From NIOZ-UU13 sp964444135 (GTDB taxonomy: Bacteria > Planctomycetota > Phycisphaerae > Sedimentisphaerales > Anaerobacaceae): a DNA stretch of 64,000 bases. Below are positions 1 through 8,465 of this stretch, piece after piece. Under the pieces are notes generated by a model. That model saw only the letters and a program-made list of their open reading frames with translations, searched no databases and was not told the origin of the DNA. How positions within the stretch are numbered: the stretch's first letter is position 1; each line of letters begins with the position of its first letter. Both the position numbers and the translations under genes were made by a program. The DNA lies in the NCBI GenBank assembly GCA_964444135.1, contig CAYUFX010000009.1, positions 1-64,000 on the forward strand. The letters run 5' to 3'.

Positions 1-149
1 TCTTCGGCTCTACTGCGTGGAAGCCTGAGAGAACTCGCTTGTTTTGGGACTAGTTCATTGGTGAATTAGAGCCTACTGGTTCTTGATACATTCCTAATAG
101 CTCGCTTTTGGGGTTGACTTGGGGGTGAATATCGCTAAAATGCGTAACT

Positions 150-213
150 CTATCTCGATGCTGGATACTCGATGTTCGATGCTCGATACTGGATGCTCGA
201 TTCTCGAAACTCG
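150..213. repeat. Directional ATCGAG/GATGCTCGAT repeat tract
   Basis: A run of degenerate 9-10 nt units built on CTCGAT(G/A)CT(C/G)GAT, seen directly. Related units recur at 11841-11862 and inside the DUF2344 gene at 15957-15995. The preceding 149 bases hold no gene that I can support. Short ORFs across the tract translate to Ser-Ile-Glu repeats and are repeat artefacts. Confidence 0.75.
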
Positions 214-299
214 CAAGGTAGCGAATAGTATCTCGAATGAGATATTTTTTTTAATGAAAAAAGCTAAATAGTAACTGTTGTATAAAACGAAAACCGACA

Positions 300-379
300 A
301 TGTCACCCCTGTGAAGGCAGGGGTTCAGAGCGGAAAAGCTGGATTCCCGCTTTCGCGGGAATGACAAATACTGTTTTCA
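300..379 (+). repeat. Composite palindromic interspersed repeat, copy A
   Basis: Two adjacent hairpins: CACCCCTG...CAGGGGT and GGATTCCCGC-TTTC-GCGGGAATGACA, followed by AATACTGTTTTC. The same arrangement occurs on the minus strand at 31803-31926, expanded by extra sequence in both hairpin loops, and the second hairpin recurs inside the acyl-CoA dehydrogenase gene at 3771. It ends about 15 bases upstream of the etfB ribosome binding site, so it may also shape the etfB leader. Confidence 0.85.
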
Positions 380-407
380 CAACAAAAGCTAAATAAGGAG
401 AAAACAG

Positions 408-1319
408 TTGGGTTATAAGTGCGTTGTGCTGATTAAGCAGGTTCCTGATACCAAAAGGATTACGGGCGATGTGATGAACGATGACGGTACGGTTAAGCGT
501 TCGGCGCTGCCGGCCATCTTCAATCCGGAAGACCTCAACGCACTCGAATTAGCTCTGCAAATAAAGGAGCAATTCGGCGGGCATATAAAGGTTATCACGA
601 TGGGGCTGCCGGCGGCAAGTGCGATTCTACGCGATTCGCTTTACCGCGGGGCCGATGATGCAATCCTGATAACCGACACCCGATGCGCCGCGAGCGATAC
701 GTTAGCAACCAGCTATATCCTTAGCTGTGCGGTAAAAAAAGTAGATTACGATATTGTCCTCTGCGGCAGACAGGCGATTGACGGCGATACCGCACAGGTA
801 GGGCCGCAATTAGCAGAGAAATTAGGCATTACGCAAATTACCTACGTCGAAGAGCTTATAGAGCTCGACGGTAAAAGCATAATCGCGCAGCGAAATATCG
901 GGAACGGCTGGCAGCAGGTCAAGGCCGAGCTGCCGGTACTGCTGACGGTCATCGGAGCAGCAAATGAGCCGAGAGTTGCAGCGGCAAAAAAAATGATGAA
1001 ATATAAAAAGGCTCTTACGCCAATAGAAGTCGAGCAAAAAATCAAAGCCGAGAATCCGGAGGCAGATGAGGCGGACATCAAGGAGTTAGCCGAACATAAA
1101 TGCGGCAAATATATAGAGGCAGGCTTGCTGATTAAGCAATGGGATTTGGATTTTCTGGAGGCGGATTTGAACTGGTGCGGCCAAGGCGGCTCGCCAACAA
1201 AAGTCCATCGAATTCAGAGCGTTGTTCTGGCCGCTAAGGAAAATAAAAGCGTCGAGCCAAACAACAAGGGAATATCGGATATGATACATGAGCTGATTGA
1301 GGATAAGACAATTGCGTAA
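408..1319 (+). CDS. etfB: Electron transfer flavoprotein subunit beta
   Basis: Beta subunit of the cytoplasmic ETF heterodimer, which takes electrons from acyl-CoA dehydrogenases (or bifurcates them) with EtfA. The 303-aa product opens with VLIKQVPDT, carries the family signature region LCGRQAIDGDTAQVGPQL around residues 123-140 and ends with a C-terminal arm containing GGSPTKV. Ordinary EtfB is about 250-265 aa; the longer form with SPT(K/R)V resembles ETFs of anaerobes that partner bifurcating dehydrogenases, an inference from memory of the family. The start is TTG, set by AAGGAG at 395-400 with a 7-base spacer. It is the first gene of an etfB-etfA-acyl-CoA dehydrogenase-HAD row on the same strand. 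Confidence 0.95.
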   Translation: MGYKCVVLIKQVPDTKRITGDVMNDDGTVKRSALPAIFNPEDLNALELALQIKEQFGGHIKVITMGLPAASAILRDSLYRGADDAILITDTRCAASDTLATSYILSCAVKKVDYDIVLCGRQAIDGDTAQVGPQLAEKLGITQITYVEELIELDGKSIIAQRNIGNGWQQVKAELPVLLTVIGAANEPRVAAAKKMMKYKKALTPIEVEQKIKAENPEADEADIKELAEHKCGKYIEAGLLIKQWDLDFLEADLNWCGQGGSPTKVHRIQSVVLAAKENKSVEPNNKGISDMIHELIEDKTIA

Positions 1320-1321
1320 GT

Positions 1322-1352
1322 ATAAATCCGAAATTCGAAATTCGAAATTCGA
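1322..1352. repeat. GAAATTCGAAATTCG interspersed repeat
   Basis: Three tandem 9-base units (AAATTCGAA) just after the etfB stop, within the 134-base gap to etfA. The same vocabulary forms a large palindrome at 2501-2638 and a short tract near 31760-31785. The rest of the gap has a second low-complexity stretch (GAGATACGAGTGATGAGAAA) that runs up to the etfA start; I see no gene in it. Confidence 0.7.
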
Positions 1353-1453
1353 ATAACAGAAATCCAAAATTCAAAACAAAAATCAATGGTGGGGCAAGCC
1401 ACACCCTACAAGGATTGAATGAATAAAGAGATACGAGTGATGAGAAACGAGTT

Positions 1454-2491
1454 ATGATAGAAGTGAACAGAAAAGGTGAAGTTTGGGTTTTTGCCGAGCA
1501 GCATAAAGGGCGATTAGAGGATACACCAATCGAGCTGATGAGCAAGGCCCGGCACTTAGCTGATACTTTAGGCGTAAAATTGGCTGCGGCAGTATTAGGC
1601 GACAACGTCAAAGACCTTGCGACAAAGCTAATACACTACGGAGCCGATAAGGTATATCTTGTTGAGCATCCACTATTGGGCGCTTACCAGACGAACAGCT
1701 ACGCAAAAGTAATGTACGATTTAATTCATAAGCACCAGCCTCAGATTGTACTTTACGGAGCGACAATTGCCGGCAGAGACCTGGCGCCCCGGATCGCCAG
1801 TGCCGCAAAGGCAGGCCTGACCGCAGACTGCACTGATCTGCAAATCGACGACCACGAAACGGTAAAGGACAAAAAGCTTCACAAGAATTTGTTGTTTCAG
1901 ATAAGGCCGGCCTTCGGCGGGAATATAATCGCAACTATTATCAATCTCGACCGCTGGCCTCAGATGGCGACTGTCCGCGAAGGCGTGATGCCCGTCCCGG
2001 AGCCGAACACGACACGCAAGGGCGAAATTGTCACAGAGAAAGTACAATTATCTCAGCAGGAATTGCCTCTGGAGATTCTCGATGAGCACAAACGGCCAAA
2101 GAAAGTAGATCTGAAGGCATCAAGAATAATCGTGGCCGGCGGAGCAGGGGTGGGCAGTAAGGACAATTTCAAACTTATATGGGATTTGGCAAACTGCCTC
2201 GGTGCAGCGCCGGCGGCAACCAGAGCAGCGGTTGACCTGGGCTTTATAGACCACGACCATCAGGTCGGCCAAACCGGCACGACGGTCCGGCCCAGCTTGT
2301 ATATAGCAGTCGGAATCAGCGGTGCGATTCAACACCAGGCGGGAATGTCACAGAGCCAGAAAATTGTTGCTATCAACAACGACCCGGATGCACCCATATT
2401 CGGCATTGCACACTACAAGATAATCGGTGACTTGAATGAAGTTGTGCCTCTTATGATAAAGTCAATAAAAGAAAAGGGCATAAAAGACTAA
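1454..2491 (+). CDS. etfA: Electron transfer flavoprotein subunit alpha
   Basis: Alpha subunit of ETF; binds the FAD that shuttles electrons between acyl-CoA dehydrogenase and the respiratory chain. The 345-aa product has the N-terminal ETF nucleotide-binding fold and the complete C-terminal FAD domain: ATRAAVDLGFIDHDHQVGQT, then VRPSLYIAVGISGAIQHQAG, then IVAINNDPDAPIF and a final GDLNEVVPLM, all canonical. ATG start. It lies 134 bases after etfB and 171 before the dehydrogenase, with repeat DNA in both gaps, so co-transcription is likely but translational coupling is not. Length is normal for the FixB/EtfA family. Confidence 0.96.
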   Translation: MIEVNRKGEVWVFAEQHKGRLEDTPIELMSKARHLADTLGVKLAAAVLGDNVKDLATKLIHYGADKVYLVEHPLLGAYQTNSYAKVMYDLIHKHQPQIVLYGATIAGRDLAPRIASAAKAGLTADCTDLQIDDHETVKDKKLHKNLLFQIRPAFGGNIIATIINLDRWPQMATVREGVMPVPEPNTTRKGEIVTEKVQLSQQELPLEILDEHKRPKKVDLKASRIIVAGGAGVGSKDNFKLIWDLANCLGAAPAATRAAVDLGFIDHDHQVGQTGTTVRPSLYIAVGISGAIQHQAGMSQSQKIVAINNDPDAPIFGIAHYKIIGDLNEVVPLMIKSIKEKGIKD

Positions 2492-2500
2492 GCTATGAAA

Positions 2501-2638
2501 ATCCGAAGCACGAAATCCGAAATTCGAAACAAATTCAAATGAACGAAATCCAAAATTCAAAACGTTTTGGTCATTCGGTCATTTGGATTTTGATATTGTT
2601 TCGAGCTTCGGATTTGGAATTTCGGATTCAGCTTCGTG
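2501..2638. repeat. Large imperfect palindrome of the GAAATTCG family
   Basis: The left arm (about 2505-2563) contains GAAATCCGAAATTCGAAAC and the right arm (about 2564-2638) contains GTTTCGAGCTTCGGATTT and GGAATTTCGGATTC, so the 171-base gap between etfA and the dehydrogenase could fold into one long hairpin. It has no coding potential. A transcript read through from etfA would carry this structure just upstream of the dehydrogenase start. Confidence 0.75.
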
Positions 2639-2662
2639 TGCAGCTAAAAAAGGAATCTGATT

Positions 2663-4534
2663 ATGTCAAACTTCTATCGTGATAATAACGATATACAATT
2701 CTTGTTCAGGCACATAGACCTGTGCAAAACGGCGGAGGTTTGTGAGGAGGGCTTTAAGTTCGCAAGTGAGTTCGATTATGCGCCGGCCAATGCTGAGGAG
2801 GCTATAGAGAATTACGATATGGTGCTGGACTCGCTCGGTCAATTATGCGGTGACTTTATTGCGCCGCGGGCTGAAGACGTGGACCGCCAGGGCAATACTC
2901 TTAACGAGGATGGCTCGGTAACTCGTGCGAAAGGAATACAGCAGTCAATTGAAAAACTCGGCCAGGCGGAGCTTATGGGTTTTACACTTCCTCATCGGTT
3001 TGGCGGTTTGAACTTTCCTAACATAGTTTATTCGATGGCTATCGAGATTCTCTCGCGAGCGGACGCTGCACTTATGAATATATTTGGTCTGCAGGGAATT
3101 GCTGAGACAATTAACGCGTTCGCATCGGAAGAAATAAAGCAGAAATATTTACCTGATTTTTCCGCCGGCAGAGTAACCGGCGCGATGGTTTTGACAGAGC
3201 CGGACGCAGGCTCCGACTTACAGTCGGTCAAGCTCCGCGCATTTGAGGATGACAGCGGTAACTGGTTCCTGCACGGCGTAAAACGGTTCATAACCAACGG
3301 CTGCGGCGATGTGCTGCTGGTATTGGCCCGCAGTGAGCCGGACAGAAGCGGAGGGCTGGGACTGAGCTTGTATGTATGCGGGCCGGGGCCTACGGTGCAT
3401 ATTCGCCGGCTGGAAGATAAATTAGGCATCCACGGCTCACCAACGTGCGAAATATTTTTCGATGACACGCCGTGTGAGATAATCGGCGAGCGACAGCGGG
3501 GGCTGGTGACGTACGTTATGAGCCTGATGAACGGGGCGCGTATTGGCATTGCGGCCCAATCGGTCGGAATTGCCGAGGCTGCTTTTCGCGTTGCCCGCGA
3601 TTATGCGGCCACGCGGAAACAGTTCGCAGTAGCCATCGAGAAGCTGCCGGCCGTGCGTGATATGCTTATTGATATGAAGATTGTCATAGAAGCAGGCCGA
3701 GCGCTTTTGTACGAAACGTCACGGGTGGTGGATATGGAAATCGGATACGCCAGGCAACTTGGAGAAGTAGATTCCCGCCCCCGATCGGAGTCGAGGACAG
3801 GCTTGCGCGGGAATGACAAGGAGAAAAGAGGGAATGACAGTAGGGATAAAGCCCAAGCCAAGCAGTTAAAGAGCGAGTCGAGAAAATACAGAAGATACGC
3901 GGCGATGCTGACGCCGATGAGCAAATATTATTGTTCCGAGATGTGCAACAGAGTTACTTACGATTCTATTCAGGTGCTCGGAGGCAGCGGCTATATGCGA
4001 GATTATCCCTGCGAACGGCACGCCCGTGATGCGAGAATCACAACTATTTACGAAGGGACAAGCCAATTACAAGTCGTCGCCGCGGTTCGTGGTGTCAGCA
4101 GCGGGACGGCCGAGAAATTCATCGCCGAGCTGGCCGGGCAAGAATACGACGAGAAGGTAAAAGATTTGCTTGAAATACTTGCCAAAGGAACAGAACAATT
4201 GAAAGAGTCGGTCGCCTTTATAAAAGAACAAGGCACCGAATATATGGACCTGTACGGCAGGGCGCTGGTCGATATGGCGGTAGATTTGATTAACGGATAC
4301 CTGTTATGCGGTCAGGCCGGTACGAAAGTGGAAATGGAAGTTCCGGTAGCTGAAAATGGTCAGGCTGAAAACGGCCAAACAATCTCTATGAAAGAACGCA
4401 AGGCGGTGATTGCCCGTAGATACATCACCAAAAATGCTCCGAAGATTGCAGCCCTGGCAGAGCTGATTCGCAGCGGTGATAAATCTACTTTCACGGATTA
4501 TGAAGCTATGGTTGGGCCTGTACCAGTTGAGTGA
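2663..4534 (+). CDS. Acyl-CoA dehydrogenase with in-frame repeat insertion
   Basis: FAD-dependent acyl-CoA dehydrogenase, expected to pass electrons to the ETF encoded upstream. Canonical motifs: GAMVLTEPDAGSD (about residues 174-186), RFITNG, RKQFAVAIEKLPAVRDML in the C-terminal helical domain, then LGGSGYMRDYP and ITTIYEGTSQLQ, whose Glu is the usual catalytic base position. At 623 aa it is longer than the common 380-aa enzymes because of an extended N-terminus, a C-terminal extension of about 160 residues and an arginine/serine-rich insert at about residues 368-408 that is encoded by repeat DNA (3771-3840). The insert falls between helices of the C-terminal domain. The ATG is preceded by AAAAAGGAATCTGATT. 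Substrate chain length cannot be read from the sequence. Confidence 0.93.
   Translation: MSNFYRDNNDIQFLFRHIDLCKTAEVCEEGFKFASEFDYAPANAEEAIENYDMVLDSLGQLCGDFIAPRAEDVDRQGNTLNEDGSVTRAKGIQQSIEKLGQAELMGFTLPHRFGGLNFPNIVYSMAIEILSRADAALMNIFGLQGIAETINAFASEEIKQKYLPDFSAGRVTGAMVLTEPDAGSDLQSVKLRAFEDDSGNWFLHGVKRFITNGCGDVLLVLARSEPDRSGGLGLSLYVCGPGPTVHIRRLEDKLGIHGSPTCEIFFDDTPCEIIGERQRGLVTYVMSLMNGARIGIAAQSVGIAEAAFRVARDYAATRKQFAVAIEKLPAVRDMLIDMKIVIEAGRALLYETSRVVDMEIGYARQLGEVDSRPRSESRTGLRGNDKEKRGNDSRDKAQAKQLKSESRKYRRYAAMLTPMSKYYCSEMCNRVTYDSIQVLGGSGYMRDYPCERHARDARITTIYEGTSQLQVVAAVRGVSSGTAEKFIAELAGQEYDEKVKDLLEILAKGTEQLKESVAFIKEQGTEYMDLYGRALVDMAVDLINGYLLCGQAGTKVEMEVPVAENGQAENGQTISMKERKAVIARRYITKNAPKIAALAELIRSGDKSTFTDYEAMVGPVPVE
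3771..3840 (+). repeat. Palindromic repeat inserted in frame in a CDS
   Basis: ATTCCCGC at 3771-3778 pairs with GCGGGAATGACA at 3807-3818; the loop contains GTCGAGGACAGGCTT, and a second partial GGGAATGACAG follows at 3829-3839. This is the second hairpin of the composite repeat at 300-379. The acyl-CoA dehydrogenase reading frame passes through it without a stop. Confidence 0.85.
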
Positions 4535-4573
4535 ATGAGAGAATGAGCAGGCATTTACACGGGATGCGAAATT

Positions 4574-5254
4574 ATGCTTAGAGCGGTCATATTTGATTTC
4601 GACGGTGTGATAACCGATTCGGAGATTTTACATTTTCGTGCCTTTAATCAGGTGCTGGCCCAATACGGCATCGAGCTAACAAAAGATGATTACTACAAAA
4701 CGTATCTGGGCTTCAATGACGCTGATTGCTATAAGCTGCTAATCGGCCAGGGTCTGCTCAAAACAGACAAGCAGCAAATCAAGAATCTCATAGAGCAAAA
4801 AAAGCGGATATTCGAGCAATTAGCAAAAGCCGAAGGCAAGATGATCGAGGGTGTGCGTGATTTTCTGACAATGCTCGAACAAAACAATATACCAATGGCG
4901 ATATGCTCGGGAGCGCTTCTGACGGAGGTTAAAATGGTATTGGAAGATGCCCGGCTGCGCCATTTATTCGAAGTGATAGTCTCGGGTGAGCAGGTAAAAA
5001 AGGGAAAGCCCGACCCGGAAGGCTTTCTGCTGAGTTTACAAAGACTGAATGAGAACCGTGAAAATCCCATTACGGCTGAGCAGTGCATCGCGATAGAGGA
5101 TTCACACTGGGGGCTGGAAGCCGCCAAGGCGGCGGGGATGCACACTATAGCCGTAACAAACTCCTACGATGCCGAGCAGTTGAGCATGGCTGATAAAATC
5201 GTTGACCGGCTAAACGATTTGAGCATAGATGATTTGCAGCGGCTTTGCGCTTAG
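4574..5254 (+). CDS. HAD-superfamily phosphatase, beta-phosphoglucomutase-like
   Basis: Cytoplasmic haloacid dehalogenase-type hydrolase of the beta-phosphoglucomutase/phosphatase subgroup, 226 aa. Motif I is FDFDGVITDSE at residues 6-16 (nucleophile and acid/base Asp), motif II is the CSGA loop around residue 113, the motif III lysine lies in KKGKPDPEGF, and motif IV is AIEDSHWGLEAAKAAGM. A four-helix cap follows motif I. It starts 40 bases after the acyl-CoA dehydrogenase on the same strand; a functional link to that enzyme is not evident. The exact substrate cannot be told; sugar phosphates are usual. Confidence 0.88.
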   Translation: MLRAVIFDFDGVITDSEILHFRAFNQVLAQYGIELTKDDYYKTYLGFNDADCYKLLIGQGLLKTDKQQIKNLIEQKKRIFEQLAKAEGKMIEGVRDFLTMLEQNNIPMAICSGALLTEVKMVLEDARLRHLFEVIVSGEQVKKGKPDPEGFLLSLQRLNENRENPITAEQCIAIEDSHWGLEAAKAAGMHTIAVTNSYDAEQLSMADKIVDRLNDLSIDDLQRLCA

Positions 5255-5812
5255 ATTCCACACGGGCTAACCGGTTTAGTATCGGGTGTTCCTCACAGGA
5301 CAGCAAGCCCGTCCCACCGAACACAGAAAGGACGAAGGGATTTTAGAAAAAGTAGAGTAAGTCGAAAATAAAATGTTTGACCAGAAAATGTACATAGTCC
5401 TTTTGATTAATCAAAATGACTATGAGTCTTGATTTGTATCTCTTATATTTATCATTCGCCGCAGTACTTATGCCCGGGTCAGTTCGTAGGGCGTGCTCAG
5501 CACACCGGTCCTTTCTAAGCCGAACGGGCAGAAATCCATGAAACGCCGATGAACGCCGATAGGCCGGCAGGGAAACCCGATGCACTAAATCCATATTCCG
5601 TTTGACGGTTACGCTGCTCGTTTCGTCAAACATTTAACGTTATACACAACCCTGACGAGATGAGCAACCGAAACCGTTTAACGCAACGGGTATTTATTTT
5701 GGATCCATTCGGCTTCGCTCAGGACAAATTTCGAGTTTAGGAATTAGGATTTCGATCCTCCTATGGCTCTTCGATCAGTTTGGCTAATTCTCTAATTCAC
5801 TAATTCCCTAAT
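5255..5812. other. Intergenic stretch with repeats, no gene seen
   Basis: About 560 bases without a supportable gene. It holds a 32-base palindrome (separate entry), a fragment of the widespread TTCGGCTTCGCTCAGGACA repeat at about 5707-5728, and short AATTC/CTAATTC tandem words at 5786-5814. Confidence 0.6.
5393..5424. repeat. 32-bp near-perfect palindrome
   Basis: CATAGTC-C-TTTTGATTAATCAAAA-T-GACTATG: both arms match over 15 of 16 positions around a TTAA centre. It could be a dyad binding site or a hairpin in RNA. No gene start lies close by on either strand (nearest is the end of the HAD gene 140 bases upstream). Confidence 0.7.
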
Positions 5813-5986
5813 TCACTCTTCGCTCAGTTCCCACCACAAGCGGGGATAATCCTGGCCTTCGAGAATCCACCAGATATCATCGGTGCCGTTGGCCGTCTCA
5901 TCTATGAAGTCCCAGCCGGCCTCAAGGAACGTGCTGGCCATTTGCATTTCGGATGTGGTCTTGCCTGTCCGGCAGTGGCTAACGCA
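5813..5986 (-). pseudogene. 3' remnant of a GLUG-type planctomycete surface protein
   Basis: The minus strand, read back from TGA at 5813-5815, gives an open stretch of about 57 codons that includes CRTGKTTSEMQMASTFLEAG, then WDFIDETANGTDDIWWILEG and QDYPRLWWE. This is the characteristic C-terminal end of GLUG-motif beta-helix proteins common in Sedimentisphaerales (recognised from memory). It has no start and abuts the 3' end of the DUF3160 gene, whose stop lies inside the same stretch, so only the tail of a lost gene survives here. Confidence 0.75.
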
Positions 5987-8180
5987 TCAAAGTCCTGTAC
6001 CATACAGGTCGTTCAGGCTTGTTCGGTGAATTTAGGAGCTCTCGCCATTTCTCGTCCGTGAGGCGAGCCTCCATAGGGTGTTTAAACTCATAATAGGACA
6101 ACACCGGGCCCACGGCCAGGTAGGCTGAGCCATCGGGCTGCGGGCAGGCCACCACGATCAGGTCCACTTTACCAACTGCCTCTTCCAGGACCATGCCGGC
6201 AATGCCACATGTATGGACATCCGCCACCAGTGTTGTTTTGAGACCCGTTTCGCCAATACCTGTGACAATCCATTCCAAATCATCAGCCAAAGAATTAAGA
6301 AATAATCTATCTTGTTCTGACAGGGGTTGATTAGTCAATTCCTTTGTGACGATCTCGATAAGCCTGTTCAACATCTCCTCAAAAGACAACAACCTTTCTC
6401 TTGCCTGGTCAGAGAGAACCTCCATATCACTCAGTCCGGTTCTGGTCATCCCGGCCAGGGCCAGTAAACGTCCAAAGAACTCTGGCGCCGGTTCGATATA
6501 GGCAGGGGGAGTTGGAGGGCTTGATTCGGAATAAGGTGGGGGACTATAGCTTTGCTTGGCATACAATATCGTATCGTGTCGCAGTTCCGTCCACGATGCC
6601 AGAGCCGCGCTGAGGGACCGCTTCGACCAGGCCGGCGTCTGCATAAAGGCCGGATACCCTTCCCCATAACCTGTGATTAGTGCCTCAAGGCTATACAGCC
6701 AGCCCCAATACAAATTCCGATTCCAGTCCTCAGGGCCAAAGGCGGCGAATTCCTCCGCTAACTCATTGAACCGGTCCCAATAGCCCTCATAGTCCGTATC
6801 CCCTTCCTGGATAAGGATGGATTTGGCCTGTTCAGAGCCTAAAAGGGCCATAACATCCAATCCGCGGGGGTAGCATCGTATGATACCGATTGCGGTAGCA
6901 ACACTTGTGAATGGAAGGTCCTTGAAATCGCCCGTGTAGCTCTCGACCTGCGGAAAGACCAGGTTCTGGAACATATAAGAATCGGGGATAAAACGCTGGC
7001 CCATCAAACGCATGCCTTTGGACTTATCAAGAATCTCGTTCAAAGTCTCTTCGGTAACCGGAGGCACTACAAGGGGATTGCCGGTACCACCAAATATCTG
7101 AGGAGATGGCAACAGGGCCAATTCGGTCCTAAGCTGATGAAAATGATTGGGGTCATCCAAATCAGCGAATACATATTCCTGGCCAAATACCCGGTCTAAA
7201 GCCCACAGATAGTCATATGGTGTCAGATCGTCAGCCAGGCCCACATAAAAAGCCGTAACTGTGTACATCCGATCCCAGATTTCGTTAGCTGACCTATTAC
7301 CAACTGTTTGAGTATTGAGGGAGATGGCCAAAAGACATGCCTGCAGGGTTTGTATCCTGGCATCATACTCACTAATTAATCCTTCATGCCCCCCTTTGAG
7401 CAGGAAGGCCATGCGCCCGTACCACATCAGGGTTTTGAAGTATCGTTTGAGAACTTCGCTTCGGGTGTAGTGACCTCGCGGCACGTACTGGGAGTAGTCT
7501 TCTTTATAGATAAAGATGTTGCTCGGCCCAAAACCTGAATGATTATCGATCTTGACCAGTTCACCGGAGACCTCACTGGATACAATCTCCGGGACAGGCG
7601 ACGATGATCCAATCAACTGAGCGGCCACCGCGAGATATGCCACGTTCCGCCTGGCAGCCTCTTTTATGTCCCCTTCGGGCTGGTCATAGAGCTGCAGAGC
7701 ATCATTAAGGAGGGTGTCCGTCAGATTGAGGATGTCATCGTAAAATTGCTGCTCTTCAACCTCTTTGAGTGTCTCGTCAAATTGAACATGATACAGGTGC
7801 AGGAGAGTATCTGAGGTCACAAACAGGGTAATATTATCATATCGCAGATATCTGTACGGACTTACGATGTCTTCACTATCCCAACCGAAGTCATACTCAA
7901 TGACAACAAAGCCATTCTGGCTGATGAGATCCTTAACCTGATCCAGGTCCAGATACCGATTCACATGGTCATAGTTAGTGAGCACACCAAGTTCTAACGG
8001 CAATTCATAACTTACTGTGTTAGGTTCGATATGGAGTTTCCAGGGCTCGTAGTAAGCAGCAAAGTTCGGCTCAATCGGGCCATCACCATATTGCGCCAGA
8101 GCCGGTAAGGCAGAAAAGTACAGCATCACTAAGAACAGAGAAAATGCCCACTGGATTTTTCGTTTTTGTACTCCCGTCAT
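5979..8180 (-). CDS. DUF3160 domain protein, exported
   Basis: A 733-aa protein of the DUF3160 family, function unknown. It starts with a Sec signal peptide (KRK, then a hydrophobic core FSLFLVMLYFSALPALA, cleavage near residue 29), so it is exported to the periplasm or outer surface. The family features are visible: an alpha-helical body with RYDNITLFVTSDTLLHLYHV near residue 110 and LKTTLVADVHTC near residue 652, with a proline-rich linker (SPPPYSESSPPTPP) between. The ATG follows GAAGGAGGACTGAAAA. The stop falls where the GLUG remnant begins and the last residues (ERPVWYRTLMR) look slightly shortened against relatives I remember, so a few C-terminal residues may have been lost by recombination. 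It is monocistronic. Confidence 0.88.
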   Translation of the reverse strand: MTGVQKRKIQWAFSLFLVMLYFSALPALAQYGDGPIEPNFAAYYEPWKLHIEPNTVSYELPLELGVLTNYDHVNRYLDLDQVKDLISQNGFVVIEYDFGWDSEDIVSPYRYLRYDNITLFVTSDTLLHLYHVQFDETLKEVEEQQFYDDILNLTDTLLNDALQLYDQPEGDIKEAARRNVAYLAVAAQLIGSSSPVPEIVSSEVSGELVKIDNHSGFGPSNIFIYKEDYSQYVPRGHYTRSEVLKRYFKTLMWYGRMAFLLKGGHEGLISEYDARIQTLQACLLAISLNTQTVGNRSANEIWDRMYTVTAFYVGLADDLTPYDYLWALDRVFGQEYVFADLDDPNHFHQLRTELALLPSPQIFGGTGNPLVVPPVTEETLNEILDKSKGMRLMGQRFIPDSYMFQNLVFPQVESYTGDFKDLPFTSVATAIGIIRCYPRGLDVMALLGSEQAKSILIQEGDTDYEGYWDRFNELAEEFAAFGPEDWNRNLYWGWLYSLEALITGYGEGYPAFMQTPAWSKRSLSAALASWTELRHDTILYAKQSYSPPPYSESSPPTPPAYIEPAPEFFGRLLALAGMTRTGLSDMEVLSDQARERLLSFEEMLNRLIEIVTKELTNQPLSEQDRLFLNSLADDLEWIVTGIGETGLKTTLVADVHTCGIAGMVLEEAVGKVDLIVVACPQPDGSAYLAVGPVLSYYEFKHPMEARLTDEKWRELLNSPNKPERPVWYRTLMR

Positions 8181-8465
8181 TTTTCAGTCCTCCTTCCCCC
8201 TATATTTGGGCAAAAGAATAATTGTTTCTATTTCCAGTCGCCCTGCTGCTACGAACAGAATTGAACAGACAAGATGTTTACACGATGCCCGCTAATATGC
8301 AATATACCAGATTCGAATCGGCTACGTCAAGTATAAAAGTGTAGAAATGCTCCATAATATTTATGAACAGCAACCGTTATCATTTCAACCGAAGCAATCC
8401 GCATAGGCAACCTAACTGCCTATCTTATGTGACTACCGAGGTCTTTATGGTGCCCGGCTGGAGGT

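Noticed and set aside
94..306. 70-codon minus-strand frame rich in Ser-Ile-Glu-His
   Set aside because: It is translation of the ATCGAG repeat tract; no ribosome site or domain.
3028..3549. 173-codon open frame antisense to the acyl-CoA dehydrogenase
   Set aside because: It mirrors a strongly conserved enzyme on the other strand and has a Ser/Pro/Arg-rich shadow composition.
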